A stretch of 6,128 nucleotides of DNA from DATDCV01 sp036524155. GTDB taxonomy: Bacteria > Verrucomicrobiota > Verrucomicrobiia > Limisphaerales > UBA8199. A program made the position numbers and the translations under genes. Below are positions 1-6,077 of the stretch, one piece after another. Position 1 is the stretch's first letter; the number at the start of each line of letters is the position of its first letter. The stretch lies in assembly GCA_036524155.1 (NCBI GenBank), contig DATDCV010000528.1, positions 1 to 6,128 on the forward strand, in the 5' to 3' direction. The notes below the pieces were generated by a model. The model ran no database searches. It saw only the letters and a program-made list of their open reading frames with translations, and was not told where the DNA came from.

Positions 1-35
1 CACATTGCTAAAGCCACTGGTTGGCGGGTGTTGCT

Positions 36-51
36 GCGGACTGAAGTCCGC
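36..51. repeat. Perfect hairpin, dispersed palindromic repeat copy A
   Basis: The sequence GCGGACT-GA-AGTCCGC has perfect 7-bp arms and a 2-base loop. It lies in non-coding sequence ahead of the first gene. The same stem pattern (GC-S-GA-Y-T / A-R-TC-S-GC) recurs near 1933-1949, 5955-5971 and, degenerately, 5978-5994, so this is probably one member of a genome-wide intergenic repeat family. No T-run follows it, so it does not look like an intrinsic terminator. Confidence 0.6.
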
Positions 52-266
52 GCGCCGGATGCTCGGCCCACCCACAACCAACCCATTACCCTGGTCAACT
101 GAGAAGGTGTGAAAAAAACTGCTCCAGGGCATCAAAATGCGAAGTGCTGCTGTCGCGAATCGAGAAACTGCAACCGCAAAACCGAGGGGTTGGTTTTAGT
201 ATCGCTGAAAAGTTGGGGTGGCAGACAGATCACGGCTTCTATATTGTGGCCCCGTGTGCCAGCAAC

Positions 267-1820
267 ATGAAGATGAGACCGACTGACCATTATCCAAAGG
301 GTGCCACGGAGGGTTTTCTCCGCAGGAGCTGTTGTTTGGCTGTGAACTTGTTAGTCGCGCTTCGCTTTTGCAGCGCCTCGACCCAGGCCGCACCACCGGA
401 CCTCCCAAGCCCCGAAACGCTGCTTCAGCGGCATATTGATGCCCTTGGCGGTGCCGACGCTTTGCGAAAGGCGCGGAGCCTGACATTCAAGGGCAAGGTG
501 AGCCTGCCTTTAGTGAACGCCAAAGCCCCCATCGAGTTTCTGTTTCAAGCTCCCGACCGGTTTCTGTGCCAGTTCCGTTATCACCATGCGTTCTTTGGGT
601 TTCTCAAGGTGCCTCTCGTCGCCAAACGCCAGGCCGAGTGCGGCTATGACGGAACTAACGGCTGGATACTGGATTTTGACCGCAAGCTGGAGCCGCTGTA
701 CGGCACAGATGAGGCCTTCTTCCGCGGGTTGCTTTTTAACTTCTCGCCACTCTGTTTCAGCCGGAATTTCACTCTGACCCGAACGTTGGACATCGAGCGA
801 TTTGCCGATCGCGACTGCTACCGTGTGTTGGTCGTGTTCCCTTTCGGAGAGCATGCCTTCGAATTCTATGATGTCAAAAACGGGCTCCTTGCCGGCACGG
901 TTTATCCCTTCGAAACCGATGACGACGTGGTCAACGTCCAAACGACCTACTCGGATTTTCGGCCGGTGGGCGGAGGTTTGCGGTTGCCGTTCCGGATTAG
1001 TCCACGAGTGGGCGGTCAGGATTACACTATTGAAGCGACCGAGGTCCGCACTGACGTTGCCAATACCTCAGTCCCGATTTCGAAGGTCAAGGCCTCCTCT
1101 GCTTCGCTGCCGCTGCTGAAATCGTGTTCCATCTCAGCGCGACAGGTGATCGACCGTTATATCGACGCCTGTGGTGGCGCCGAGTCGCTGCGCAAGCACA
1201 CCTCGCTCAGGCTTTCCGGCCATTACGAATTTCCCGGCCCCAAAGGCTTCACCAACCAGGTCGAGATTTCGCTGGCGCCACCAAGCCGCTTCGGCTTCAC
1301 CCTGACGACTCCGAACGGTCTGTACCGTGAAGGCTGTGACGGCGAGCGCTTCTGGCGAGCGGAGGGTTCTGAGATTCACTTCGCCGCGGGAAAGGAACTC
1401 GCGCAACTGCTTATCAGCAGGAGGTTCCTGGCCGAGCTCCACGCGCCCGAGTCTTTCCGCAGCATCGACACGCTTGGGATAATCAACCTGGATGGCCACG
1501 AGTGTTATCAACTACTGCTGGTGCGTCAAAACGGGGAGGTGTTTGATGAATTTTACGATGTGCAAACAGGCTGGTTGCGGGCGCGGCGCACCGCCGATGA
1601 ACGGAACGGCGGCGCATTCAAATTGCTGGCGGACTTCAAGGATTATCGCCGTTTCGGCGGCTGGATGCTGCCCACGCGGCAAAGTTATAAGCTCGTCGGC
1701 CAGCCGCAGGTGGTGGTAGTCACGCGCGCGGAATGGGATACCGTCCCGGATGCGACGTTCGAGATGCCGCCCGAGGTTAAGGCCGCCTGGGAGCGACAGA
1801 GCGCCGCGCGAGGCAGGTAG
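267..1820 (+). CDS. Exported protein with two tandem LolA/LolB-like domains
   Basis: The predicted protein has 517 residues from ATG 267. An N-terminal export signal is visible: two arginines at 19-20, a hydrophobic stretch at about 22-38, and a probable cleavage site near residue 41 (STQA before APPD). The mature part holds two diverged copies of one domain, at about 48-275 and 290-503. Paired motifs are HIDALGGADALRK / YIDACGGAESLRK, GYDGTNGW / GCDGERFW, DCYRVLVV...FYDVKNGLL / ECYQLLLV...FYDVQTGWL, and YSDFRPVGGGLRLP / FKDYRRFGGWMLP. This pattern (helix with GG, a DG-x-x-W turn, 'CY', 'FYD..TG', 'DYR..GG..LP') matches the LolA/LolB-fold proteins of Acidobacteria and Verrucomicrobia that are often named outer-membrane lipoprotein-sorting proteins. 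Those bind lipid or lipoprotein acyl chains in a half-barrel, but the ligand here is unknown. The frame is open from ATG 144, but that adds 41 residues ahead of the signal, so 267 (or ATG 273) is preferred. No clear ribosome-binding site is visible. No lol genes are adjacent, so the family call is fair and the specific role is open. Confidence 0.85.
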   Translation: MKMRPTDHYPKGATEGFLRRSCCLAVNLLVALRFCSASTQAAPPDLPSPETLLQRHIDALGGADALRKARSLTFKGKVSLPLVNAKAPIEFLFQAPDRFLCQFRYHHAFFGFLKVPLVAKRQAECGYDGTNGWILDFDRKLEPLYGTDEAFFRGLLFNFSPLCFSRNFTLTRTLDIERFADRDCYRVLVVFPFGEHAFEFYDVKNGLLAGTVYPFETDDDVVNVQTTYSDFRPVGGGLRLPFRISPRVGGQDYTIEATEVRTDVANTSVPISKVKASSASLPLLKSCSISARQVIDRYIDACGGAESLRKHTSLRLSGHYEFPGPKGFTNQVEISLAPPSRFGFTLTTPNGLYREGCDGERFWRAEGSEIHFAAGKELAQLLISRRFLAELHAPESFRSIDTLGIINLDGHECYQLLLVRQNGEVFDEFYDVQTGWLRARRTADERNGGAFKLLADFKDYRRFGGWMLPTRQSYKLVGQPQVVVVTRAEWDTVPDATFEMPPEVKAAWERQSAARGR

Positions 1821-1927
1821 GGAAGAGCAACAACTCTCACCGCCAAAGAAAGGCGTCGGACCTGCACATGGTGATATTTGGGCGTGCTTTCCGGGCGGGG
1901 CGCAGCTTTAGTCGCCTGCCTGCCACG

Positions 1928-2018
1928 GGAGCGCCGACTTGCAGTCGGCTTAAAACGTGACCATCGCAGCACAGCCATTACCTGACCAGGGTGCAAGCCG
2001 ACTACAACTCGGCGCTCC
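1928..2018. repeat. 24-base inverted repeat pair between convergent genes (repeat copy B)
   Basis: The left arm (1928-1951) and right arm (1995-2018) are reverse complements at 22 of 24 positions, with 43 bases between them. The left arm is itself a hairpin, GCCGACT-TGC-AGTCGGC (1933-1949). The right arm can fold as GCCGA/TCGGC (1997-2001 with 2009-2013). The element sits in the gap between two genes that converge on it. It could therefore end transcription from both sides, but neither arm is followed by a T-run, so this is only a possibility. The inner hairpin resembles the repeats near 36 and 5955, which argues for a dispersed repeat family. Confidence 0.7.
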
Positions 2019-2088
2019 GACCCGGAACCGACCATTAGCAGGCTCTAAATCTCCTCTATTCGGCGTATTCCGTAGTTGTTCAGACCGT

Positions 2089-4500
2089 TCACGGAACGCT
2101 CACGCGGTAAAAGCGCACGGGATGATTGGTCGCGTCAGCATCGAAGCATTGACCGTAACCGATCGACAGAGGCACGGTTTGGAGCGGCAGCCAATCGGTC
2201 AAATTGGAAGAGGCCAGGACGGTAGCCTGGGGGACTCCTGGCGCCTTCAGTCGAAAACTTGCACTGCCGGCGGCAAACTTCATCGAGTTCGAAATGATCT
2301 CGGGCCTCTCCGTCAGTGACAGTGGATACGCCGCGATGCCGCGGGTGGTTTCGCCGCCCAGCCGCAGGAACGCGCCGCCAACGTACAAAACGTTATCAAA
2401 TACTTGAAGCGTTTCCGCGTAAAAGTCCGCATTGGGATTCCAGGACGTCAGGGCGTTGGCGTTCACGTCCAGGGCGGCCACATAGCTCCGTTTTTGTCCC
2501 GCAATGCTTGAAAAATTGCCCACCATAAAGACGAGGTTGGAGGTGGCGGCGAGCGAGTAAATCGGCTGGCTATCGGTGTTGGCCACCAGCGGCAGCACCT
2601 GCGCGGTTGTGGCGTCGATGGCGGCGAAATTAGTCCGGTTGTTCCCGCTGATGACATTGAATCGACCGCCGATATAAACCGTGTTCCCGTAAGTGGCGAT
2701 GGCGGCGACACTCGAGCCATTCGTGATCCCGGGATCCCACGCCAAAAGAGTTTGGGAGGTCAGATCGAATGCTGCGATTCGACGATGGGTCTGACCGCTA
2801 ACCTGGGAAAAGATCCCCCCTACATACAGAGTATCCCCCTTGACCGCCAACGCCTGCACGAAGGGCCGAACATCCGGATTCCAGCCGGTTAGCACTCCGC
2901 TGGACAGATCGAACTCCGCAAAGTTGGTCTGGTTTATTCCCGCAATCCCTCGGAAGCTGCCCCCGGCATAGAGACGGTCGTTCCACGCCGCCAAGGCGTA
3001 GACCGTACCGCCGGGATTCGGGGCCCAATCACTCACCGCACCGGTGGCTGCGTCGACGGCCGCAAGGTTCGAGCGCGTGAGCCCGCCGACGTTTGTGAAA
3101 AACCCGCCGATAAACACCTGGTCGTTTGCCACGGCCATCGCGCTCACCGGCACGCCGCTTCGGACGCCTACTCCCGGGTTCCAGTCGGTGACTTGGCTGG
3201 AGGCCAGGTCGAAAGCAGCGGCATTGGTGCGCGGTACACAACCCAGCGCGCCAAACAAGCCTCCCAGGTAAATCGTGTTGCCGACGCCGCAAAACGTCAC
3301 CGCTTGCATATTCGCCTTGGGGTCCCATGCCGTCGCGTCGCCCGTATTTAGATCCAGCGCGGCCGCGTAGGGGCGCGATTGTCCGCCGATCGTGCCGAGC
3401 AGGCCGCCAACGTAAAGGGAGCTCCCGTAAACGGTCATGGAGTAAACCTGGACCGTGGGAATGCCGCTCGAACCGGTCACGAGCTGTTTGGCATCCCACG
3501 CGGTGGCCAGGCCGGTAGTTGTGTCAATCGCCGCGATGTTCACGCGGTTGCTCGTCCCGGCCGAACCGAATACTCCCGCCAGGAAGATGCTGTTTTGATA
3601 GGCGGCGACGGCGAACACTACCGGCTGCACGATGCCCAGCCCGCCAACCTTCGGATCCCACGGGTCGAGCGTGAAGCTGGAGAGATCGAATGATGCGGCA
3701 CACGACCGGCTCTGGCCGCCCATCGTGTCGAAATAGCCGCCGGCATAGAGATGCCCGCCAGAAATCACCAGCGACTGGACAAAATCATTTGCCATGGGGT
3801 TCCACGATCTCGCGTTGCCCGTGCTCGGATCCACGGCGGCAAGATAACTGTAGGGCCGAGCGTTCACGGTGGTGAACTCCCCGCCGAGAAAAATGTTGGT
3901 TCCGTCGAGCACCATTGTCCGCACCGCGCCGTTGAGGTTCGGATTCCACTCCGCGAGCGCACCGGAGGCGCTATCGATGGCCGCCGCCCGATTGCGCGTC
4001 GCTCCGTTCACGTTGGTGAAAGAGCCACCCAGGTAAAGCTTCCCGCCCGAAAGGACCAACGCGTCGACCCAGCCGCCACTGGCCGAGGGTGCCCAGTTCG
4101 GATCCACGGTGCGATCGCTGCGGATGTGCACGAGGTTGGTGCGCATGAATTCGCCCGCGACGGTAAACGAGCCGCCTAAAAACCAGCCGCCCTGGCCATC
4201 GGGAGCTCCGGCCAGAACCTCGCCGCTGATGATCGGAAACACCGGCTCCGGGACGCCGGTATCCGCCGAAACCGGCGCGGCGCTGCCGCTGCGCACGCCA
4301 ACCAGGGAAAACAAACCGCCGAAATAAAGCAGGTTGTTCGTCTTCGCCATGGCGTAAACCGCGCCATCGGTAACCACGAAACGTGCCAGCGGTTCGTTGG
4401 CCGGTTGCGCCGGCGCATTCGGGGCGCACAACAAGGTTGTGAGAAGGGCCACAAAACAGGCGACTAGATGGCGTGGTGCAGGGAAATACGCTTTACCCAT
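2089..4500 (-). CDS. Secreted 14-repeat beta-propeller protein with C-terminal Verrucomicrobia-type domain
   Basis: The protein has 803 residues. A signal peptide spans about residues 1-31 (basic start, hydrophobic core VACFVALLTTLL, exit motif NAPA). Residues 46-730 contain 14 repeats of about 48-57 residues. Each is built as [hydrophobic]-Y/F-x-GG-x-F-x-x-(V/I)-x-G, then an 'AAxD..TG' strand, then 'W-(N/D/A)-P'. The GG or equivalent positions fall at 61, 109, 158, 206, 254, 308, 365, 413, 465, 513, 561, 611, 660 and 708. This resembles delta-60/DUF5122-type propeller repeats, and 14 units would fit two seven-bladed propellers. Residues 735-803 form a separate domain with VLASSNLTDWLPL and a FYRVSVP end. 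I know this domain type from the C-termini of large exported proteins of Verrucomicrobia, where its role is unclear. An in-frame stop lies 12 bases upstream of ATG 4500, so no longer start is possible. No Shine-Dalgarno is visible. No catalytic residues are recognised; a binding or surface role is the likeliest guess. Confidence 0.9.
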   Translation of the reverse strand: MGKAYFPAPRHLVACFVALLTTLLCAPNAPAQPANEPLARFVVTDGAVYAMAKTNNLLYFGGLFSLVGVRSGSAAPVSADTGVPEPVFPIISGEVLAGAPDGQGGWFLGGSFTVAGEFMRTNLVHIRSDRTVDPNWAPSASGGWVDALVLSGGKLYLGGSFTNVNGATRNRAAAIDSASGALAEWNPNLNGAVRTMVLDGTNIFLGGEFTTVNARPYSYLAAVDPSTGNARSWNPMANDFVQSLVISGGHLYAGGYFDTMGGQSRSCAASFDLSSFTLDPWDPKVGGLGIVQPVVFAVAAYQNSIFLAGVFGSAGTSNRVNIAAIDTTTGLATAWDAKQLVTGSSGIPTVQVYSMTVYGSSLYVGGLLGTIGGQSRPYAAALDLNTGDATAWDPKANMQAVTFCGVGNTIYLGGLFGALGCVPRTNAAAFDLASSQVTDWNPGVGVRSGVPVSAMAVANDQVFIGGFFTNVGGLTRSNLAAVDAATGAVSDWAPNPGGTVYALAAWNDRLYAGGSFRGIAGINQTNFAEFDLSSGVLTGWNPDVRPFVQALAVKGDTLYVGGIFSQVSGQTHRRIAAFDLTSQTLLAWDPGITNGSSVAAIATYGNTVYIGGRFNVISGNNRTNFAAIDATTAQVLPLVANTDSQPIYSLAATSNLVFMVGNFSSIAGQKRSYVAALDVNANALTSWNPNADFYAETLQVFDNVLYVGGAFLRLGGETTRGIAAYPLSLTERPEIISNSMKFAAGSASFRLKAPGVPQATVLASSNLTDWLPLQTVPLSIGYGQCFDADATNHPVRFYRVSVP

Positions 4501-4841
4501 AGGCGGAGAACTTTATCGGTGCGGCGATCCTTCGCAATCCAATTGTTTGCGCCGCTGAACCTCGGCACACCCAAGAGCGCGAGCTCTCGTCTGCTCACAG
4601 TCAGGCGAACCCAAATCTCAACGGACTCGGCGCAGCCCCGGCTCGACATATGAAAGGAGCAGGGAAGAATGGAGGCTTGACCCGTTTTCCGTGTTCCGGT
4701 CGTGACGAGGTGATCTCCCCTCAGAGTGGGGCGGGTTTTGCGAGATGAACTGTTATCAGTTCAAGAGGGCAGCGAGCTTTTAGAGGATAATCCCGGTTTT
4801 GTTGGCGGCCTCGCGTGGCTGGACCTTTTATGTATCAAGAT
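4501..4841. other. Gene-poor stretch between the propeller gene and the small membrane protein gene
   Basis: No convincing gene is seen in these 341 bases. Short open frames on both strands are arginine- and serine-rich or overlap the start of the propeller gene, and none resembles a family I know. The part next to 4500 should carry the leader and promoter of the propeller gene, reading leftwards. I found only poor matches to -35/-10 boxes there (GATAAA about 10 bases before the ATG on the minus strand, with no well-spaced -35). The only clear structure is the 18-base palindrome at 4746-4763. Confidence 0.6.
4746..4763. repeat. 18-base perfect inverted repeat, possible operator or weak terminator
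   Basis: The sequence TGAACTG-TTAT-CAGTTCA has perfect 7-bp arms around 4 bases. It lies about 80 bases beyond the stop of the minus-strand membrane-protein gene and about 250 bases upstream of the propeller gene start, so it could serve either as a 3' hairpin or as a binding site for a dimeric regulator. No T-run follows it on the minus strand, which weakens the terminator reading. It does not match the GC-rich hairpin family found elsewhere in the window. Confidence 0.35.
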
Positions 4842-5084
4842 TCACCCGCGGAATGTTTGGGGGTTTAGGACGGCGCCAACCACCACCACCGCGAACCCAG
4901 CCAATTGAATGAAAAATGGTTTTCTGGCGTTCTGCCAGTGAACGATCAGAAAGAACAGAGGGACAATCGGGAGAAACAAACAGGCCAGCCCCCACAAAAT
5001 ACTTTCCCGGAAGGCAGCGACCAAGAATAAGAAGCCGCCAACGGCAAAAATCATGATTCCGAGGAGAATGATCAGGTTACCCAT
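4842..5084 (-). CDS. Small three-helix integral membrane protein, function unknown
   Basis: From ATG 5084 this is an 80-residue protein that is almost entirely hydrophobic. Predicted membrane segments are at about 3-25, 29-48 and 56-73. The hallmarks are WGLACLFLPIV (31-41) and HWQNARKPFFIQLAG (49-63). This tryptophan/proline segment followed by a 'HW..A+KPF' loop recurs, as far as I recall, in small uncharacterised membrane proteins of several bacterial phyla; I cannot name a family. The frame stays open to a TTG at 5126, giving 94 residues (extra start LFEPDATSNKFNIY). The ATG is preferred because it starts directly before the first helix and keeps clear of the repeat remnant at 5138-5180. 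No Shine-Dalgarno is seen before either. The gene follows the HEAT-repeat gene on the same strand at about 107 bases, so a shared transcript is possible. Confidence 0.75.
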   Translation of the reverse strand: MGNLIILLGIMIFAVGGFLFLVAAFRESILWGLACLFLPIVPLFFLIVHWQNARKPFFIQLAGFAVVVVGAVLNPQTFRG

Positions 5085-5137
5085 ATATATGTTGAATTTG
5101 TTGGATGTTGCGTCGGGCTCAAACAAGCATGGTAAAG

Positions 5138-5180
5138 GCGCTTCAGCGCGGAGACCGACTTGAAATCGAGTGTTAGCAGG
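5138..5180. repeat. Degenerate copy of the dispersed hairpin repeat (copy C)
   Basis: A small hairpin GCGCT-TC-AGCGC (5138-5149) is followed by GAGACCGACTTGAAATCGAG (5151-5170). The latter aligns with the left arm of the 1928-1951 repeat but has lost most of its pairing. The stretch ends in TTAGCAGG (5173-5180), the same eight bases that follow the right arm of the 1928-2018 element (2035-2042). It fills the gap between the HEAT-repeat gene and the small membrane-protein gene. Confidence 0.4.
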
Positions 5181-5191
5181 ATGTCATTATT

Positions 5192-5872
5192 CTAGGACTG
5201 GCCCCTCCACTTGGTCCTGGCATCGCCAGGTTGAGATACTCGCTTGCGGATTTGGTTCAGCAGCCGTTCAGCTTTCTTTCTCGTCGCCGGACGCGGATTC
5301 CTGAGCTGGCTGCGCACGAACCGGACCACCGGCGCAGGGCTCCGCAACAGATCGAACATCTCTCCTAGCGCCGTGATCGCATGGCCAATAGCCACATTGC
5401 GGCATTCCGGCGTAGCATAGCACGCCGTTTTCGCCTTGAGCACCTCACTCGCAATGCGGTCTGCCAGGATGGGCCTGGCCCGGGCGATTCTGGCCGAACC
5501 TCCGATGACGTTGGCCGCCGTGATCATCACGGGGCCGGAGATTGGCGAAAAATACTTTCTGAACACGGGTCCGAACTTGTCGTCAACATCAACTTGCGCC
5601 AGGTATGACAGGACAATAATGCCTTCCCACTGGAGGATCTTGTTCTTGTGGTCCAGCAGTTGGACAAACCGGTCGAAGTGCGGGTAAAACCGGTTGGGGT
5701 GGCGGATGGCGATCAGGCGCAGTGCTTTCGCGCAGCCGTATTTGATCCGCGCCTCGTCTGAGTCCAGTCCGTCGAAAATATCCTTCAGCAAACGACCGTC
5801 TTTTTGTGCGCGGGAGGCGAGCAGTTCGGGTCTCAAAGCGACCGAGCCGGCTTCTGTGAGGGGAGTGTTCAC
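5192..5872 (-). CDS. HEAT-repeat domain protein
   Basis: From GTG 5872 this is a 226-residue, all-helical protein with no signal peptide or membrane segment, so it is probably cytoplasmic. Paired amphipathic helices repeat every 35-40 residues (about 25-58, 61-95, 96-132, 133-175 and 179-212), typical of HEAT/ARM solenoids that bind protein partners. Conserved-looking blocks are KDGRLLKDIFDGLDSDEARI (24-43), KYGCAKALRL (44-53), SPISGPVMITAANVIGG (109-125), ECRNVAIGHAI (156-166) and ATRKKAERLL (196-205). This combination matches a widespread family of small bacterial and archaeal HEAT-repeat proteins of unknown function that I recognise by pattern. The tail after about 212 is basic. The frame continues to a TTG at 5908 (238 residues), but the extra residues are proline-rich and neither start has a proper ribosome-binding site, so the start is uncertain. 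No catalytic residues are evident, so a scaffold role is inferred. Confidence 0.85.
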   Translation of the reverse strand: MNTPLTEAGSVALRPELLASRAQKDGRLLKDIFDGLDSDEARIKYGCAKALRLIAIRHPNRFYPHFDRFVQLLDHKNKILQWEGIIVLSYLAQVDVDDKFGPVFRKYFSPISGPVMITAANVIGGSARIARARPILADRIASEVLKAKTACYATPECRNVAIGHAITALGEMFDLLRSPAPVVRFVRSQLRNPRPATRKKAERLLNQIRKRVSQPGDARTKWRGQS

Positions 5873-5949
5873 GGGGGGGAGATTAGGGGCCCACTGCGGC
5901 CCGGTCAATCCCCGGGGCCAGTGACAAAGCCGCCATAGGTTCCTGTCGT

Positions 5950-5995
5950 GTAGCGCGGATTTGTAATCTGCCGTAGCGCCGATTTCTAATCAGTT
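5950..5995. repeat. Tandem pair of 23-base hairpin repeats (copy D)
   Basis: Two adjacent 23-base units, 5950-5972 and 5973-5995, both begin GTAGCGC and share GATTT-x-TAATC, matching at about 18 of 23 positions. Unit 1 folds as GCGGATT-TGT-AATCTGC with one G-T pair. Unit 2 folds as GCCGATT-TCT-AATCAGT with one mismatch and one G-T pair. The pair lies upstream of the HEAT-repeat gene, outside any coding frame I trust. It is related in stem pattern to the hairpins near 36 and 1933. Confidence 0.6.
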
Positions 5996-6050
5996 CTGTT
6001 CGGCATGAGGTCTGCCTACAGCAAGGCTAATTAGTAGGGCTGAATAAAGA

Positions 6051-6077
6051 TTGTTATTTTTAAGCTTGTACTATAAC
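6051..6077 (+). promoter_or_regulatory. Weak promoter-like pattern in AT-rich right end
   Basis: TTGTTA (6051-6056) and TATAAC (6072-6077) resemble -35 and -10 boxes on the plus strand, but with a short 15-base spacer. An ATG at 6086 opens a frame that runs off the window after 14 codons (MLYSPHRKPG...). There is no ribosome-binding site and the -10 lies only 8 bases before that ATG. This may be chance in an AT-rich patch. Confidence 0.2.

Noticed and set aside
144..266. N-terminal extension of the first gene from ATG 144
   Set aside because: It would put 41 polar, non-signal-like residues before an evident export signal. Upstream frame openness alone does not support it, although it cannot be excluded.
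336..382. Possible lipobox or Tat signal in the first gene's leader
   Set aside because: The residues before the cysteine (LRFC) do not fit a lipobox, and the double arginine lacks the rest of the Tat consensus.
3029..3499. Open frame of 156 codons on the minus strand inside the propeller gene
   Set aside because: It is the shifted frame of a GC-rich repeat-coding region, rich in R, G and P, and fully overlaps a gene with strong protein evidence.
3751..4179. Open frame of 142 codons on the plus strand, antisense to the propeller gene
   Set aside because: Its composition (many R, H, P, G) and lack of any recognisable motif fit an antisense shadow of the repeat-coding gene.
4574..4587. AGAGC-GCGA-GCTCT hairpin with a GNRA-type loop
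   Set aside because: A 5-bp stem is expected by chance at this composition, and it has no second copy or clear context.
4468..4653. 61-codon plus-strand frame beginning opposite the start of the propeller gene
   Set aside because: It is arginine/serine-rich with no motif or ribosome-binding site and overlaps the propeller signal-peptide region. A matching minus-strand frame (4464-4649) is equally unconvincing.
4717..4740. CCCC-TCAGAGT-GGGG hairpin followed by CGGGTTTT, terminator-like on the plus strand
   Set aside because: The stem is only 4 bp, the T-run is short, and no plus-strand gene lies upstream to be terminated.
4726..4908. 60-codon plus-strand frame with GTG start
   Set aside because: It has no ribosome-binding site, ends in a low-complexity run of threonines antisense to the membrane-protein gene, and has no recognised family.
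5950..5995. CRISPR-like repeat array
   Set aside because: The two 23-base units are directly adjacent with no spacer, there are only two, and no cas genes are present.
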